Shown: positions 6,858 through 14,434, counted from the first letter of the stretch. The stretch: 64,000 nt of DNA from Fulvitalea axinellae (GCF_036492835.1 NZ_AP025314.1:4258010-4322009); one strand, 5' to 3'. Made by a program: numbers and translations. The notes: generated by a model not told the origin, from the sequence alone.

Positions 6858-8380
6858 AATCGACCAAAAAGGACAAGGACGCCCTGAAAGCGTACCGCGA
6901 ACGGGTAGAGTGGATTCTGGAGAACTCCAAAAACGGCGTTTTCGAATCGCCCCAAGACCGCCAATCCGCCGTCGAAAGGGCCAAAAAGGACATCGGCTAT
7001 ATGGTGAAGCGCTACTTCTCCCATATCGCCGACTGCGAGTCCGGCGCCTTCCAGATAGAACTGGCCAAAATGGTCCGCCGAAACCCCACGTTCAAGGGCT
7101 TCGCCGAGTGGCCCAGGGGCTTCGCCAAATCCGTCTGGTGCACCATCTTTATCCCGTTCTGGCTCCATATAAACGGCCAGACCGAATACTTCCTCCAGAT
7201 CTCCAACAGTTTCGACGCCGCCGCCGATCTGCTCGACGACTTGCGGGCCGAACTGGAGGCCAACGAAAAAATCATAAAGGATTTCGGGCCCCAAAAGACC
7301 ATAGGCAAAAAATGGGAACGGGGCTATTTCATCACCGCCTCCGGCCTGATCGGGCGAGCCCTGGGCATCGGGCAGAAGGTTAGGGGGCTGCGTGTCGGCA
7401 ACAAGCGCCCCGACTTCTGCGAAGTGGACGATCTGGAAACTGAGGAAATCAACGGCAACCCCGCCCGGCAAGACAAGTACGCCAAATGGATAGAGCGCTC
7501 CCTGATCCCCACCATGACGGGCAAATACCGCCGTCTGCTCTGGTCAAACAACCGCTGGGCCGAGCGCATGGTACAGACCGTGCTCCAGAAGAAGCACCCC
7601 AAATGGAAAGTCCACCACGTTAAAGCCTACGATCCCGCCACTCTGGAATCCTTGGCTTGGCCCCAAAAATACCCGAAGTCATACTGGCAAGACCAGATAG
7701 AGGAACTCGGAACGCTGGCCTGCCAAGCCGAATACAACCAAGAACCCCACACCGAAGGCAAGATCTTCACCGACAACCTTTTCCGCTACGAGAAGCTCCC
7801 CCGAATCGACAGCTACGACGCCATTTTGGGCTATTGGGACGTGGCATATTCCGACAAGGACACCGCCGACTCCAACGCCGTCCGCATATGGGGACGCAAA
7901 GGGCTGTATTATTATCTGGTAAAGTCATTCGTGCGACAATGTAAAATGTCCGACGCCATCGAGTGGATGTTCCTTTACTCGGCCACCTTGCCCGAATCCG
8001 TGTCGCTGAGCTTCCACTACGAAAGCCAGTTCTGGAACGACGCCCTGTCAATGTCATACCGGACCGTCCGCGACAAATACGGCAGGGACATCCCCCTGAT
8101 CCGCGACGACCGTACCAAAGGGCGCAAGTACGACCGTATCCTCACCCAGTTGCCGTACTACCAGCAGGGACGGATCATCTACAACACCGCCGAACAAAGC
8201 TCCGACGACCACCAAGTGGGATTGGCCCAGCTCAAAGGCATAGAGCCCGGCTACAAGTCCCACGACGACGCCCCCGACGCCGACGAAGGCGCCCTCGACA
8301 AGCTAAACCGGATATTCGTCCCCACCGACAAAAACAACCGCCCCACAGCCGGCGGACACCGGAGACAAACCCGGTACTAG
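6854..8380 (+). CDS. Terminase large subunit (Mu gp28-like)
   Basis: 508 residues from ATG 6854. 'GFAEWPRGFAKSVW' (about residue 80-93) is a plausible deviant Walker A of Mu-type large terminases, followed by 'FCEVDDLETEE' as a candidate Walker B. The C-terminal part has nuclease-like features: 'AILGYWDVAYSDKDTADSNAVRIWG' (first Asp strand) and 'HDDAPDADEGAL', the acidic HDD motif typical of phage terminase RNase H-like nucleases. Known role: ATP-driven DNA packaging and headful cutting. It is overlapped at its start by the small-subunit gene. The codons prefer C in the third position like the rest of the prophage. Confidence 0.92.
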   Translation: MKSTKKDKDALKAYRERVEWILENSKNGVFESPQDRQSAVERAKKDIGYMVKRYFSHIADCESGAFQIELAKMVRRNPTFKGFAEWPRGFAKSVWCTIFIPFWLHINGQTEYFLQISNSFDAAADLLDDLRAELEANEKIIKDFGPQKTIGKKWERGYFITASGLIGRALGIGQKVRGLRVGNKRPDFCEVDDLETEEINGNPARQDKYAKWIERSLIPTMTGKYRRLLWSNNRWAERMVQTVLQKKHPKWKVHHVKAYDPATLESLAWPQKYPKSYWQDQIEELGTLACQAEYNQEPHTEGKIFTDNLFRYEKLPRIDSYDAILGYWDVAYSDKDTADSNAVRIWGRKGLYYYLVKSFVRQCKMSDAIEWMFLYSATLPESVSLSFHYESQFWNDALSMSYRTVRDKYGRDIPLIRDDRTKGRKYDRILTQLPYYQQGRIIYNTAEQSSDDHQVGLAQLKGIEPGYKSHDDAPDADEGALDKLNRIFVPTDKNNRPTAGGHRRQTRY

Positions 8381-8389
8381 CCTTTTTAC

Positions 8390-8421
8390 CCAATACTTAA
8401 TACCAGATACCAAATACCAAG
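8390..8421. repeat. Quasi-repeat of TACTTAATACC/ATACCA units
   Basis: Just downstream of the terminase stop lie overlapping units AATACTTAATACC, AGATACC, AAATACC. The reverse complement closely resembles the spacer after the methyltransferase gene at 39,616-39,650 in the host part of the window. Function unknown. Confidence 0.5.
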
Positions 8422-8424
8422 AAT

Positions 8425-8829
8425 ATGTATATCACCGAAACCGACCTACAGCAACACCGGTACCCCGAACTGATCGACGCCGTCAGCCGGGACGATCCCA
8501 ACTTCGTCCTGGCCAACATCGGCCGGGCCGAGCGGGAAGCCGACGGCTACCTCAACCAAAAATACGACACCGCCGAACTCTGGGCCCAAACAGGCGAAGA
8601 CAGAGACCCAATCGTAAAAGGGCTTGTGATCGACCTCACGCTATACCACATCTACAGCGTAGCCGAAGAAGTCCCCATCATCATCCGCGAGCGATACGAC
8701 TACGCCAAAACCGCGCTGAAAGAAATCCGAAAAGGCGAGACCCTGCTGACAGGCGTCCCCCTGCTCGCCGACAAAGAGCGGGACCCGGACCCCCAAATCC
8801 TATACGGCCACCGCTCCAACAGATACTGA
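8425..8829 (+). CDS. DUF1320-like head-tail connector protein (Mu gp36 type)
   Basis: 134 residues. 'MYITETDLQQHRYPELIDAVSRDD... AEREADGYLNQKYD' and 'IVKGLVIDLTLYHIYSVAEEVPIIIRERYDYAKTALKEIRKGETLL' match the DUF1320 pattern: an N-terminal helix, a Y-L-x-x-K/R-Y segment, and a C-terminal helical bundle. Known role: joins the head completion machinery in Mu-like phages. It lies between terminase and portal genes rather than after the capsid, a rearrangement common in Bacteroidota Mu-like phages. The 44-bp gap upstream holds a quasi-repeat of TACTTAATACC type. Confidence 0.8.
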   Translation: MYITETDLQQHRYPELIDAVSRDDPNFVLANIGRAEREADGYLNQKYDTAELWAQTGEDRDPIVKGLVIDLTLYHIYSVAEEVPIIIRERYDYAKTALKEIRKGETLLTGVPLLADKERDPDPQILYGHRSNRY

Positions 8830-8833
8830 ATAC

Positions 8834-8861
8834 CGTACAGCCAAGGCATGCCTTGGCTCCG
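8834..8861. repeat. REP-like palindrome, family 1, copy 1
   Basis: Contains a perfect 20-bp palindrome at 8839-8858 (CCAAGGCATGCCTTGG core) within the consensus GTACAG-n-CA-r-GGCA-y-GCC-y-TG-n-CTC. A second copy is at 11,191-11,218. Such elements are typical of dispersed REP sequences mobilised by RAYT-type Y1 transposases; no RAYT gene is in the window. Confidence 0.72.
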
Positions 8862-8883
8862 CCGGCCCAAAACGCACCCCGGC

Positions 8884-8940
8884 CGTCGCAAGGCTCCAGC
8901 CTTGTGACCACAACCTACCGTCGGGCTCCAGCCTGACACA
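8884..8940. repeat. REP-like double palindrome, family 2, copy 1
   Basis: Two imperfect palindromes in tandem: CAAGGCTccAGCCTTG (in 8884-8910) and a GGCTccAGCC core followed by TGACACA (in 8919-8940), each led by CGTC and separated by 8 nt. The same two-unit module occurs at 10,233-10,288 inside the portal gene. This copy is intergenic, 13 bp before the portal start. Confidence 0.78.
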
Positions 8941-8953
8941 ATCCAACAGAAAA

Positions 8954-11179
8954 ATGAGCAAGAAAGTAACAAAGCGCAGACTGAAAAAGAACAGCGTCAA
9001 CATCATAGACCTAAGCCTCTCCAACGTTGACCGCTCCTACAAAGGCATAAAAGAATGGCGCCGGGCCATAGAGTCCGCCACCAGCGTCACCAACCCGATC
9101 CGGCGCTCCCTCTACGACCTCTACGAGGAAATAACCCTTGACCTGCACCTTACCGCCGTCCTCGAAAAACGGCGCAACAAAGTCGTGAACCAGCCCATAC
9201 ACTTCTTCAGCGCCGACGGCAAGGAAAACGACGAAATCAAAAAACTGATCGAAACCGAAGCCTTCGAGGATATGCTGAAAGACATCCTCGACAGCCGTTT
9301 CCAAGGCCACAGCCTCCTGTGGTTCGACGCCGTGGCCGACGGCAAGATAAACTACCAACTGATCGACCGACGGCACGTACGCCCCGAGACCGGCCAAGTG
9401 GTAAAATATATCTACGACGACAAAGGCATAGACTACACCCGTCCGCCATACTCAAACTACTGCCTCACCGCAGGCAAAACCAAAGATCTCGGCCTCCTCT
9501 CAAAAGCCGCCGTCGCCGTCATCTACAAGAAAGGCGACGTGGCCGACTGGGCCCTCTTCGCCCAGATTTTCGGAATGCCCTTCCGCGAATACATCTACGA
9601 CGACCCCAGCACAAAAGCGCAACTGGAACAAGTCGCCAAAGAGCAGGAATCCGCCTCCTATATCGTGCGCCCGCGCAACTCCGAATTCAACGTGCACGAC
9701 ACCGGCTCCAAAACGGGTTCCTCCGGCCTGTACAAAGACTTGGCCCAATTCTGCGACGACCAAATGTCCAAGCTCATCCTGCTAAATACAATGACCACCG
9801 ACGCCCAAGGCGGGAACTACAAAGGCGAAGTCCACGCCCAGTCCGAGCAGGAAGTGGCCGAAGCCGACAAGCGTTTTATTCTCCGCATCCTCAACGAGAA
9901 GTTCAGAACCGTTCTGGCCAACTTCGGATACGCCGTCGAGGGCGGAACATTCGCATACGACGACAAAGTGAAAATGTCGCCCAAAGAACAGCTGGAGTTC
10001 GACATAAAATTCAACCGGATAGCCCCCCTTGACGAGGATTATTGGTACGAGACCTACAACCGCCCCAAACCCAAGAAAAAACCGGAAACCCAAAAAGAAA
10101 CCGAAAAGGCCAAACCCGAAGAAAAAAACCTGAACGACACAAGCGGAAAACTAACCCTGTCAGCCCCCGAAACACCGAATGCCACAACGCCGTCGCAAAG
10201 CTCCGCCCCGTCGTTGGACCCTAACCCGTCGCCGTCGCAAGGCTCTGGCCTTGTGACCACCCCAACCGTCAGGCTCCAGCCTGACACACCCGCCCGACAA
10301 ACCGGCTTCCTGTCCGAAGTCCTCCAAACATTAAAAAACATATTCCAAAAAACCGAACTGAACGACCAGATCGAAACCCTGTACGGCCATACCTGCCACC
10401 CGCCAATCAATCTGGCCGACACCCCCGCACTCTTCGACACAAGCCAAATAATAGAAGACGCCCTGGCCGACGTCTACGCAGGAGGCGCGCCCGAAAACAT
10501 CAGCCCGGCCCTTTGGAAGCTGACCTTCGACCGCCTCAACGAAGCCGTCTCCGAAGGCCTTGCCCAAGCCGGATACGACCTCGCCGACGAAGCTTTCGAA
10601 CAGGCCCTGTCCGACAACAACGCCGTATTCTCGGCCTTCAAGGCGCACCAACAGCAAAAAGAACTCGCAGCCCTGCTCCGGGACCAAAACGGCAAGCTCA
10701 AAAGCTTCTCCGCCTTCAAGCGCGATACCGCCGACGTAATCGGGAAATACAACAAAAAATGGCTCCGCACCGAGTACAACACCGCCGTATCGCGGGCCAG
10801 ATCCGCGGCGCAATGGAAAGGGTTCCAAGCCTGGAAAAAGACAAACCTCCGCTGGACACCCTCCAGATCCGCCTTCCCCGAAGCCGTACACAAATCGTTC
10901 TGGAACACCGTATTGCCGATGGACGACGCCTTTTGGAAAAACCATTTCCCCGGCAACCGCTGGAATTGCAAATGCGACTGGGAAGCCACCGACGCCGAAG
11001 CCACCGAACGCCCGAAAATCCTTAAAGAGCACAAACCCGACAAAGGCCTCGAAGGCAACCCCGGCCAAACCCTGACGCTCTTCTCCGAAAAACACCCCTA
11101 CGTAACCAACACCAAAAAGAAAGACCGGCCAGCCATAACCAAACAGGCCAAAGACCTCCAAAACAACAATAACCAATAA
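8954..11179 (+). CDS. Portal protein (DUF935) fused to MuF-like head morphogenesis domain
   Basis: 741 residues. Residues 1-390 resemble Mu gp29-type portals (DUF935): 'KEWRRAIESATSVTNPIRRSLYDLYEEITLDLHLTAVLEKRRNKV', 'GHSLLWF', 'RHVRPETGQVV', 'WALFAQIFGMPFREYIYDD'. Residues 390-455 are a Pro/Thr/Ser-rich low-complexity linker. Residues 460-741 resemble the Mu gpF/SPP1 gp7 minor head protein, with 'WLRTEYNTAVSRARSAAQW' and 'HFPGNRWNCKCDWE', the hallmark C-terminal motif. Mu makes these as two proteins; here they form one chain. The linker includes about 19 residues encoded by an inserted REP-like double palindrome (10,233-10,288). Role: the portal is the head vertex for DNA passage; MuF assists assembly or is injected. 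Confidence 0.88.
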   Translation: MSKKVTKRRLKKNSVNIIDLSLSNVDRSYKGIKEWRRAIESATSVTNPIRRSLYDLYEEITLDLHLTAVLEKRRNKVVNQPIHFFSADGKENDEIKKLIETEAFEDMLKDILDSRFQGHSLLWFDAVADGKINYQLIDRRHVRPETGQVVKYIYDDKGIDYTRPPYSNYCLTAGKTKDLGLLSKAAVAVIYKKGDVADWALFAQIFGMPFREYIYDDPSTKAQLEQVAKEQESASYIVRPRNSEFNVHDTGSKTGSSGLYKDLAQFCDDQMSKLILLNTMTTDAQGGNYKGEVHAQSEQEVAEADKRFILRILNEKFRTVLANFGYAVEGGTFAYDDKVKMSPKEQLEFDIKFNRIAPLDEDYWYETYNRPKPKKKPETQKETEKAKPEEKNLNDTSGKLTLSAPETPNATTPSQSSAPSLDPNPSPSQGSGLVTTPTVRLQPDTPARQTGFLSEVLQTLKNIFQKTELNDQIETLYGHTCHPPINLADTPALFDTSQIIEDALADVYAGGAPENISPALWKLTFDRLNEAVSEGLAQAGYDLADEAFEQALSDNNAVFSAFKAHQQQKELAALLRDQNGKLKSFSAFKRDTADVIGKYNKKWLRTEYNTAVSRARSAAQWKGFQAWKKTNLRWTPSRSAFPEAVHKSFWNTVLPMDDAFWKNHFPGNRWNCKCDWEATDAEATERPKILKEHKPDKGLEGNPGQTLTLFSEKHPYVTNTKKKDRPAITKQAKDLQNNNNQ
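10233..10288. repeat. REP-like double palindrome, family 2, copy 2, inside a coding sequence
   Basis: Same arrangement as 8884-8940: CGTCGCAAGGCT..GGCCTTGTGACCA, 7 nt, then CGTCAGGCTCCAGCCTGACACA. It lies in the portal-MuF linker and keeps the frame open, encoding roughly 'SQGSGLVTTPTVRLQPDTP'. One arm has two base changes in the centre of its first palindrome relative to the intergenic copy. Confidence 0.8.
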
Positions 11180-11190
11180 GCCCGGATTCA

Positions 11191-11218
11191 GGTACAGACA
11201 GGGCACGCCCTGTCTCTG
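11191..11218. repeat. REP-like palindrome, family 1, copy 2
   Basis: AGACAGGGC-ac-GCCCTGTCT at 11,196-11,215, flanked by GGTAC and CTG. It lies between the portal-MuF gene and the gpG-like gene and fits the same consensus as 8834-8861. Confidence 0.7.
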
Positions 11219-11236
11219 CTCCCCAACAAAAAAAAC

Positions 11237-11677
11237 ATGCGAGACTTCATCCAAAACATAAAAGCCCTCCAGGACTACATCAACACCGAAGCCCTCGACG
11301 ACATCGGGGACGAAGCCGTGTCCCACTACAAAAAATCATTCCGGGACGAAGCCTTTTCCGACAAGTCCGAAAAAGACATGCCCTGGCAGGAAGTCAAACG
11401 GCGCCAAGGCAACAAACGGAAAAAGCGCGCCGCCAATACCCGCAAGATCCTCACCGGCGATACCGGCGACCTCGGGCGCTCCATCGACTACCGCAAGGAA
11501 AACAGGGCCGTAGTCATCACCAACCCGAAAATATACGCCAAAGTCCATAACGAAGGGGGCAAGGCCGGCAAAACGGAATTCACCATGCCCAAGCGCCAAT
11601 TCATCGGCCCCTCGCTGATACTCAACAGGAAACTAAAATCCAGACTAACCCGAAACTTCAAAAGAATACTAAAATGA
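11237..11677 (+). CDS. Phage virion morphogenesis protein (Mu gpG-like)
   Basis: 146 residues, basic. The order 'FRDEAFSDKSEKDMPWQEVKRRQG... RKILTGDTGDLGRSIDYR... VVITNPKIYAKVHNEGGKAGKTEFTMPKRQFIGPS' matches Phage_tail_S / gpG-type morphogenesis proteins, with the hallmark 'YAxVHNEGG' and 'MPxRxFxGxS'. Known role: tail completion or head-tail joining. Its last 4 bp overlap the next gene (ATGA). Position after the MuF domain is the standard Mu order. Confidence 0.87.
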   Translation: MRDFIQNIKALQDYINTEALDDIGDEAVSHYKKSFRDEAFSDKSEKDMPWQEVKRRQGNKRKKRAANTRKILTGDTGDLGRSIDYRKENRAVVITNPKIYAKVHNEGGKAGKTEFTMPKRQFIGPSLILNRKLKSRLTRNFKRILK

Positions 11678-12081
11678 TAGAGCTATACCTAAGCGTCAGC
11701 GGACACCTCGCCGACAAAGTGCCCGAACTGGCATGTATCGACATCCAAGGCGCCGACATCACCAAAACGTACCCCTACGCCGAAATCGCCATTTCCAAAA
11801 TCCCATATACCCAACTCGCGCAAGGCAACGCCCTGGGCGAACTCCGCTTTACCGTCACCGTTCACCTCAAGCCCCTCCGCCGTTCCGGGCACGATTCCCC
11901 CGAACTCCAGAGACTCAGGGAAGCCTTCGCCGTAGTCAACAAAATCAAAGACACCCTCCTGATCACCGACCCCTCAATGATCCACGGCGCCCAGCTGGTG
12001 GCCGAAGACATGCAAAAACAAAAAGACCTCTACAAGGTCTCTTTGGAATACGTCGCCAGAGTGGAGCGTATCACCCAATAA
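11674..12081 (+). CDS. Hypothetical phage protein, tail-terminator position
   Basis: 135 residues, last gene of the rightward head block. The pattern 'CIDIQGADITKTYPYAEIAISKIPYTQLAQGNALGELRFTVTVHLKPLR' has alternating beta-strands like gpU/tail-terminator or minor-tail proteins of about 130-150 residues. I do not recognise a named family. Its stop codon lies inside the left arm of a long perfect terminator hairpin (12,072-12,120). Role as tail terminator is inferred from size and order. Confidence 0.68.
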   Translation: MIELYLSVSGHLADKVPELACIDIQGADITKTYPYAEIAISKIPYTQLAQGNALGELRFTVTVHLKPLRRSGHDSPELQRLREAFAVVNKIKDTLLITDPSMIHGAQLVAEDMQKQKDLYKVSLEYVARVERITQ

Positions 12082-12120
12082 AAAACGGCTCCGAAAATCG
12101 GAGCCGTTTTTTATTGGGTG
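12072..12120. terminator. Perfect 22-bp hairpin, bidirectional terminator
   Basis: Arms 12,072-12,093 and 12,099-12,120 are exact reverse complements around a 5-nt AAAAT loop. The GC core is CGGCTCCG/CGGAGCCG, flanked by A6 on the left and T6 on the right, so it can terminate both the rightward head operon and the leftward cargo transcript. The left arm contains the last codons and the stop of the preceding gene. Confidence 0.9.
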
Positions 12121-12198
12121 TATTCAAATCCAAGAATCTGTACTTTTCATTATTTATTGCTCCGTTGTTGTTTTCCTGGGTTTAATATTTTCAGAAAG

Positions 12199-12753
12199 CT
12201 AACTATCATCAGATTCTAACTCATCTTCAAACAAACAAAATACTCTTCTGACAATCACTAATAGGCTGGAGAATACACCAATGAAGACAAAGTAGAAAAA
12301 AGCTACAACAAACAGTTTTAGTAAAGAATAATAGTGTGTTATAGCTAAATCTTTCGTGTCTGGTAATAACAAAACTATGATTAAGAGCACTAAAGATGCA
12401 ACAGATGTCAACAATGTATACGAAGTATTGTAAAAGCTCTCTTTCAAAAGAGCCCCTAAATTATTCATATCTCTATTGTCCTTTGGTTCTTTTTTCTGAC
12501 TTACGGATAAAATAAGAACCAGTAAGTTTAAAAATAAACCGATAAAAATTGATAAAGTTACCGCATAGATATTAGATAGAGCGTCCTTAATTTCTCCCTT
12601 GGTTAAATAACTCAAACCTATAGCGAGGAGTAAGGGGAGCCATATTAAAACCACTTTATCTTTCCATTTTATTTTTCCTTCTTGCTCTTCGAGTGTACTC
12701 CAATGCTTTTTAAAAACATTCCCTAAGTTTATTTTAGATTTGCCCATGATCAT
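12199..12753 (-). CDS. Four-helix membrane protein of a two-gene cargo module
   Basis: 184 residues, unrecognised. Hydrophobic segments: about 34-50 ('VVLIWLPLLLAIGLSYL'), 62-83 ('IYAVTLSIFIGLFLNLLVLILS'), 111-132 ('YTLLTSVASLVLLIIVLLL') and 142-168 ('YYSLLKLFVVAFFYFVFIGVFSSLLVI'). The N-terminal 30 residues are cytosolic and charged, and the C-terminal tail is acidic. It starts 3 bp after the stop of the soluble partner gene, so the pair is one operon. The base composition is far more AT-rich than the phage genes on either side. The RexB-like topology (small, four helices, partner of a soluble protein) suggests an effector that acts on the membrane, but no homology is claimed. Confidence 0.7.
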   Translation of the reverse strand: MIMGKSKINLGNVFKKHWSTLEEQEGKIKWKDKVVLIWLPLLLAIGLSYLTKGEIKDALSNIYAVTLSIFIGLFLNLLVLILSVSQKKEPKDNRDMNNLGALLKESFYNTSYTLLTSVASLVLLIIVLLLPDTKDLAITHYYSLLKLFVVAFFYFVFIGVFSSLLVIVRRVFCLFEDELESDDS

Positions 12754-12756
12754 TAT

Positions 12757-13752
12757 TTAGTTAGTGAGAGGCAAATCATATGATTCGAATAATTCTATCG
12801 CCTTCTCGCATATTGAATTAAAATCGGAATGCCCTGAGCTTTCAACATCTATAAAAACCTCATAATAAGGCCTAAACTTCATTGTGTCCGAAAGGTTCAC
12901 TACCCGATCTTTGCTATTGTACCTAGAATTAACTTTTATTTTTGTTTCATCTCCAAACCCAGGATTTTCAATCGGACTCACCTCAAAGAAGCCTGAAATG
13001 CTTTCACGTATATTTGAATCTATAGCATTTCGAACCACTCGGTCTTTTACAAAAGAAGGAAGTACTTTATCCTTGCCTTTTGCTTTTATGCTTAGCTCAA
13101 GTGTGTATTCATTGGTTTCAAAACCACCTCGTACCTCATGGCGGGCAGTACTATCGTAAGGAATGTTGTTTTGGGTGAAGCTAATCGAATTCAATTCCCC
13201 ATCCCTCAAATATTTTTCCACAATTTCCTCATCCACAAAATTCTCCCATTTCATACTGGCTACAGCAGAAAAGGAGTCTGTGACGTATTTCTTAAAACAC
13301 TTCTCAAAAATACCCTTAATTCCAAAGTTTCCGATACGTTCAAGGAGGATAAAGCCTTTATTTCTTAATGCAGGAACGACAATCATATAGAAGAAAGGTT
13401 TAATGACTGCATGCTTATTGTCAATTGTAAATGCCGGCTCATCTGAATCTGATTCTGTGTCGTTTACTTCTTCCCTTTTTCCATAGTATCCGGTACCCAC
13501 TTTCCCCATAAAGTACCGTTTGTCATTATCAATCTCTACGACAGATTCTCTACGTGCCCCTTCTTCTTTTTTTGATACCTTTATAACCTGTTTATTATGC
13601 TCATCTCTTGGGATGCTATCAAAATAATTAAGCAAGTTATTTTTTATGTGAGTAAATAAACCATCATTATTTAAAGTTGAAAAAGCTAAAGCTTCTTTGT
13701 CCTCATCCAAAAGCTGAAAAGTATGGATTTCTAATGTTCTTTTCTCAGGCAT
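12757..13752 (-). CDS. Soluble protein of unknown family, partner of the four-helix membrane protein
   Basis: 331 residues, no signal or membrane segment, no nuclease or P-loop motif seen. Notable stretches: 'KRYFMGKVGTGYYGKRE' (82-98), 'FFYMIVVPALRNKGFILLERIGNFGIKGIFEK' (about 125-157), and 'RVVNLSDTMKFRPYYEVFIDV' near residue 290. I have a general impression of similar strings in uncharacterised proteins of other bacteria but cannot name a family. It is the first gene of the AT-rich cargo operon, inserted between the early and head blocks of the prophage. A sensor or regulator for the membrane partner, in the style of RexA/RexB, is inference. Confidence 0.68.
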   Translation of the reverse strand: MPEKRTLEIHTFQLLDEDKEALAFSTLNNDGLFTHIKNNLLNYFDSIPRDEHNKQVIKVSKKEEGARRESVVEIDNDKRYFMGKVGTGYYGKREEVNDTESDSDEPAFTIDNKHAVIKPFFYMIVVPALRNKGFILLERIGNFGIKGIFEKCFKKYVTDSFSAVASMKWENFVDEEIVEKYLRDGELNSISFTQNNIPYDSTARHEVRGGFETNEYTLELSIKAKGKDKVLPSFVKDRVVRNAIDSNIRESISGFFEVSPIENPGFGDETKIKVNSRYNSKDRVVNLSDTMKFRPYYEVFIDVESSGHSDFNSICEKAIELFESYDLPLTN

Positions 13753-13828
13753 GTCTATTTATTGTAAAAGTTAAAACTAACTCTATATATGTTATATATA
13801 TAATAAATGCAAGCAAATACATTATATG

Positions 13829-13842
13829 TTTGATTAATCAAA
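13829..13842. promoter_or_regulatory. Palindrome in the cargo promoter region
   Basis: TTTGATTAATCAAA is a perfect 14-bp palindrome 77 bp upstream of the cargo start, overlapping the end of the small gene at 13,834. On the minus strand it supplies a TTTG, 17 bp before TGTATTTG, which is close to the Bacteroidota promoter pattern (TTTG, about 19 bp, TAnnTTTG). It may be an operator; unproven. Confidence 0.4.
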
Positions 13843-14046
13843 TAAACCTAATTGTATATTCATTAAACGTAATTCTCGCTTGGCCGGGATGGATAGATAA
13901 GTGTAAAAAGTCCGTCTAGAAATTCGATAGACAGGCTGAATCTTATTTTTAAATATCCACTCGTTCGTATGGTCGTCCTGATACGCCAACACCACGTTCT
14001 GAACGTCCAGAACGCGATTCAACAAGTTTCTGCGATTGTATGCCAT
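13834..14046 (-). CDS. Small hypothetical phage protein
   Basis: 70 residues from ATG 14,046 ('MAYNRRNLLNRVLDVQNVVLAYQDDHTNEWIFKNKIQPVYRISRRTFYTYL'); a longer frame upstream crosses a terminator hairpin and is not credible. The pattern (Arg-Asn start, 'IQNxxL', 'YRISxxTFYxYLSxxAKRxL') resembles small proteins often seen in Bacteroidota mobile elements and looks like a DNA-binding helix bundle. Function unknown. It is the last early gene before the cargo module. Confidence 0.68.
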   Translation of the reverse strand: MAYNRRNLLNRVLDVQNVVLAYQDDHTNEWIFKNKIQPVYRISRRTFYTYLSIPAKRELRLMNIQLGLFD

Positions 14047-14103
14047 AGTTCGAAACGCTAAAAGGAAAACGGACACAAGCCCCAAACCCCACATACAAAG
14101 ATA

Positions 14104-14136
14104 CGAAAAAGCGCCCTTTCCGAGGGCGCTTTTTCG
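14104..14136. terminator. Bidirectional hairpin terminator within the early operon
   Basis: Arms 14,104-14,117 and 14,123-14,136 (CGAAAAAGCGCCCT/AGGGCGCTTTTTCG) with a 5-nt loop. It separates the DUF4494-like gene from the small gene at 13,834-14,046, so the latter probably has its own promoter. Confidence 0.85.
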
Positions 14137-14180
14137 CAAACCAACTGCACTAAACCCACTGTTTTTCAATTGTTTAAAAA

Positions 14181-14408
14181 TCAAAACGTAAGATGGCCCA
14201 CCGCCGGGCTCACACCCTTCGGCAGTTCAACCATCGCCACCAGGCTAAACGCCCGCGCCTGTTCGTCCCGCTCCAAAAGCTCCTTCACCTTGGCCTCCGC
14301 CTTCCCGAAGTCCGAAGCCTTCACCGAATACTCCCGCGTCTCGCAACTCAAAAATCCTCCTCCCACCGAGACGTCGCTTTTCACCGTGCATTTGATCCAC
14401 TTTTCCAT
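14181..14408 (-). CDS. DUF4494-like small phage protein
   Basis: 75 residues from ATG 14,408. 'MEKWIKCTVKSD... CETREYSVKASDFGKAEAKVKELL' resembles the opening of DUF4494 proteins ('WFxCxVxYxK... EPYLVDAxSFTEAEARI'), which are common in Bacteroidota phages and of unknown function. The upstream gene stop is 27 bp away. The start at 14,435 is less likely, since it overlaps the upstream gene's last codon and adds an unconserved tail. Confidence 0.6.
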   Translation of the reverse strand: MEKWIKCTVKSDVSVGGGFLSCETREYSVKASDFGKAEAKVKELLERDEQARAFSLVAMVELPKGVSPAVGHLTF

Positions 14409-14434
14409 AAAAATCATATTTGGGTTACCGGTCA

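Noticed and set aside
13834..14184. 116-codon reading of the small phage gene
   Set aside because: The upstream 46 codons run through a strong terminator hairpin (14,104-14,136); the ATG at 14,046 is preferred.
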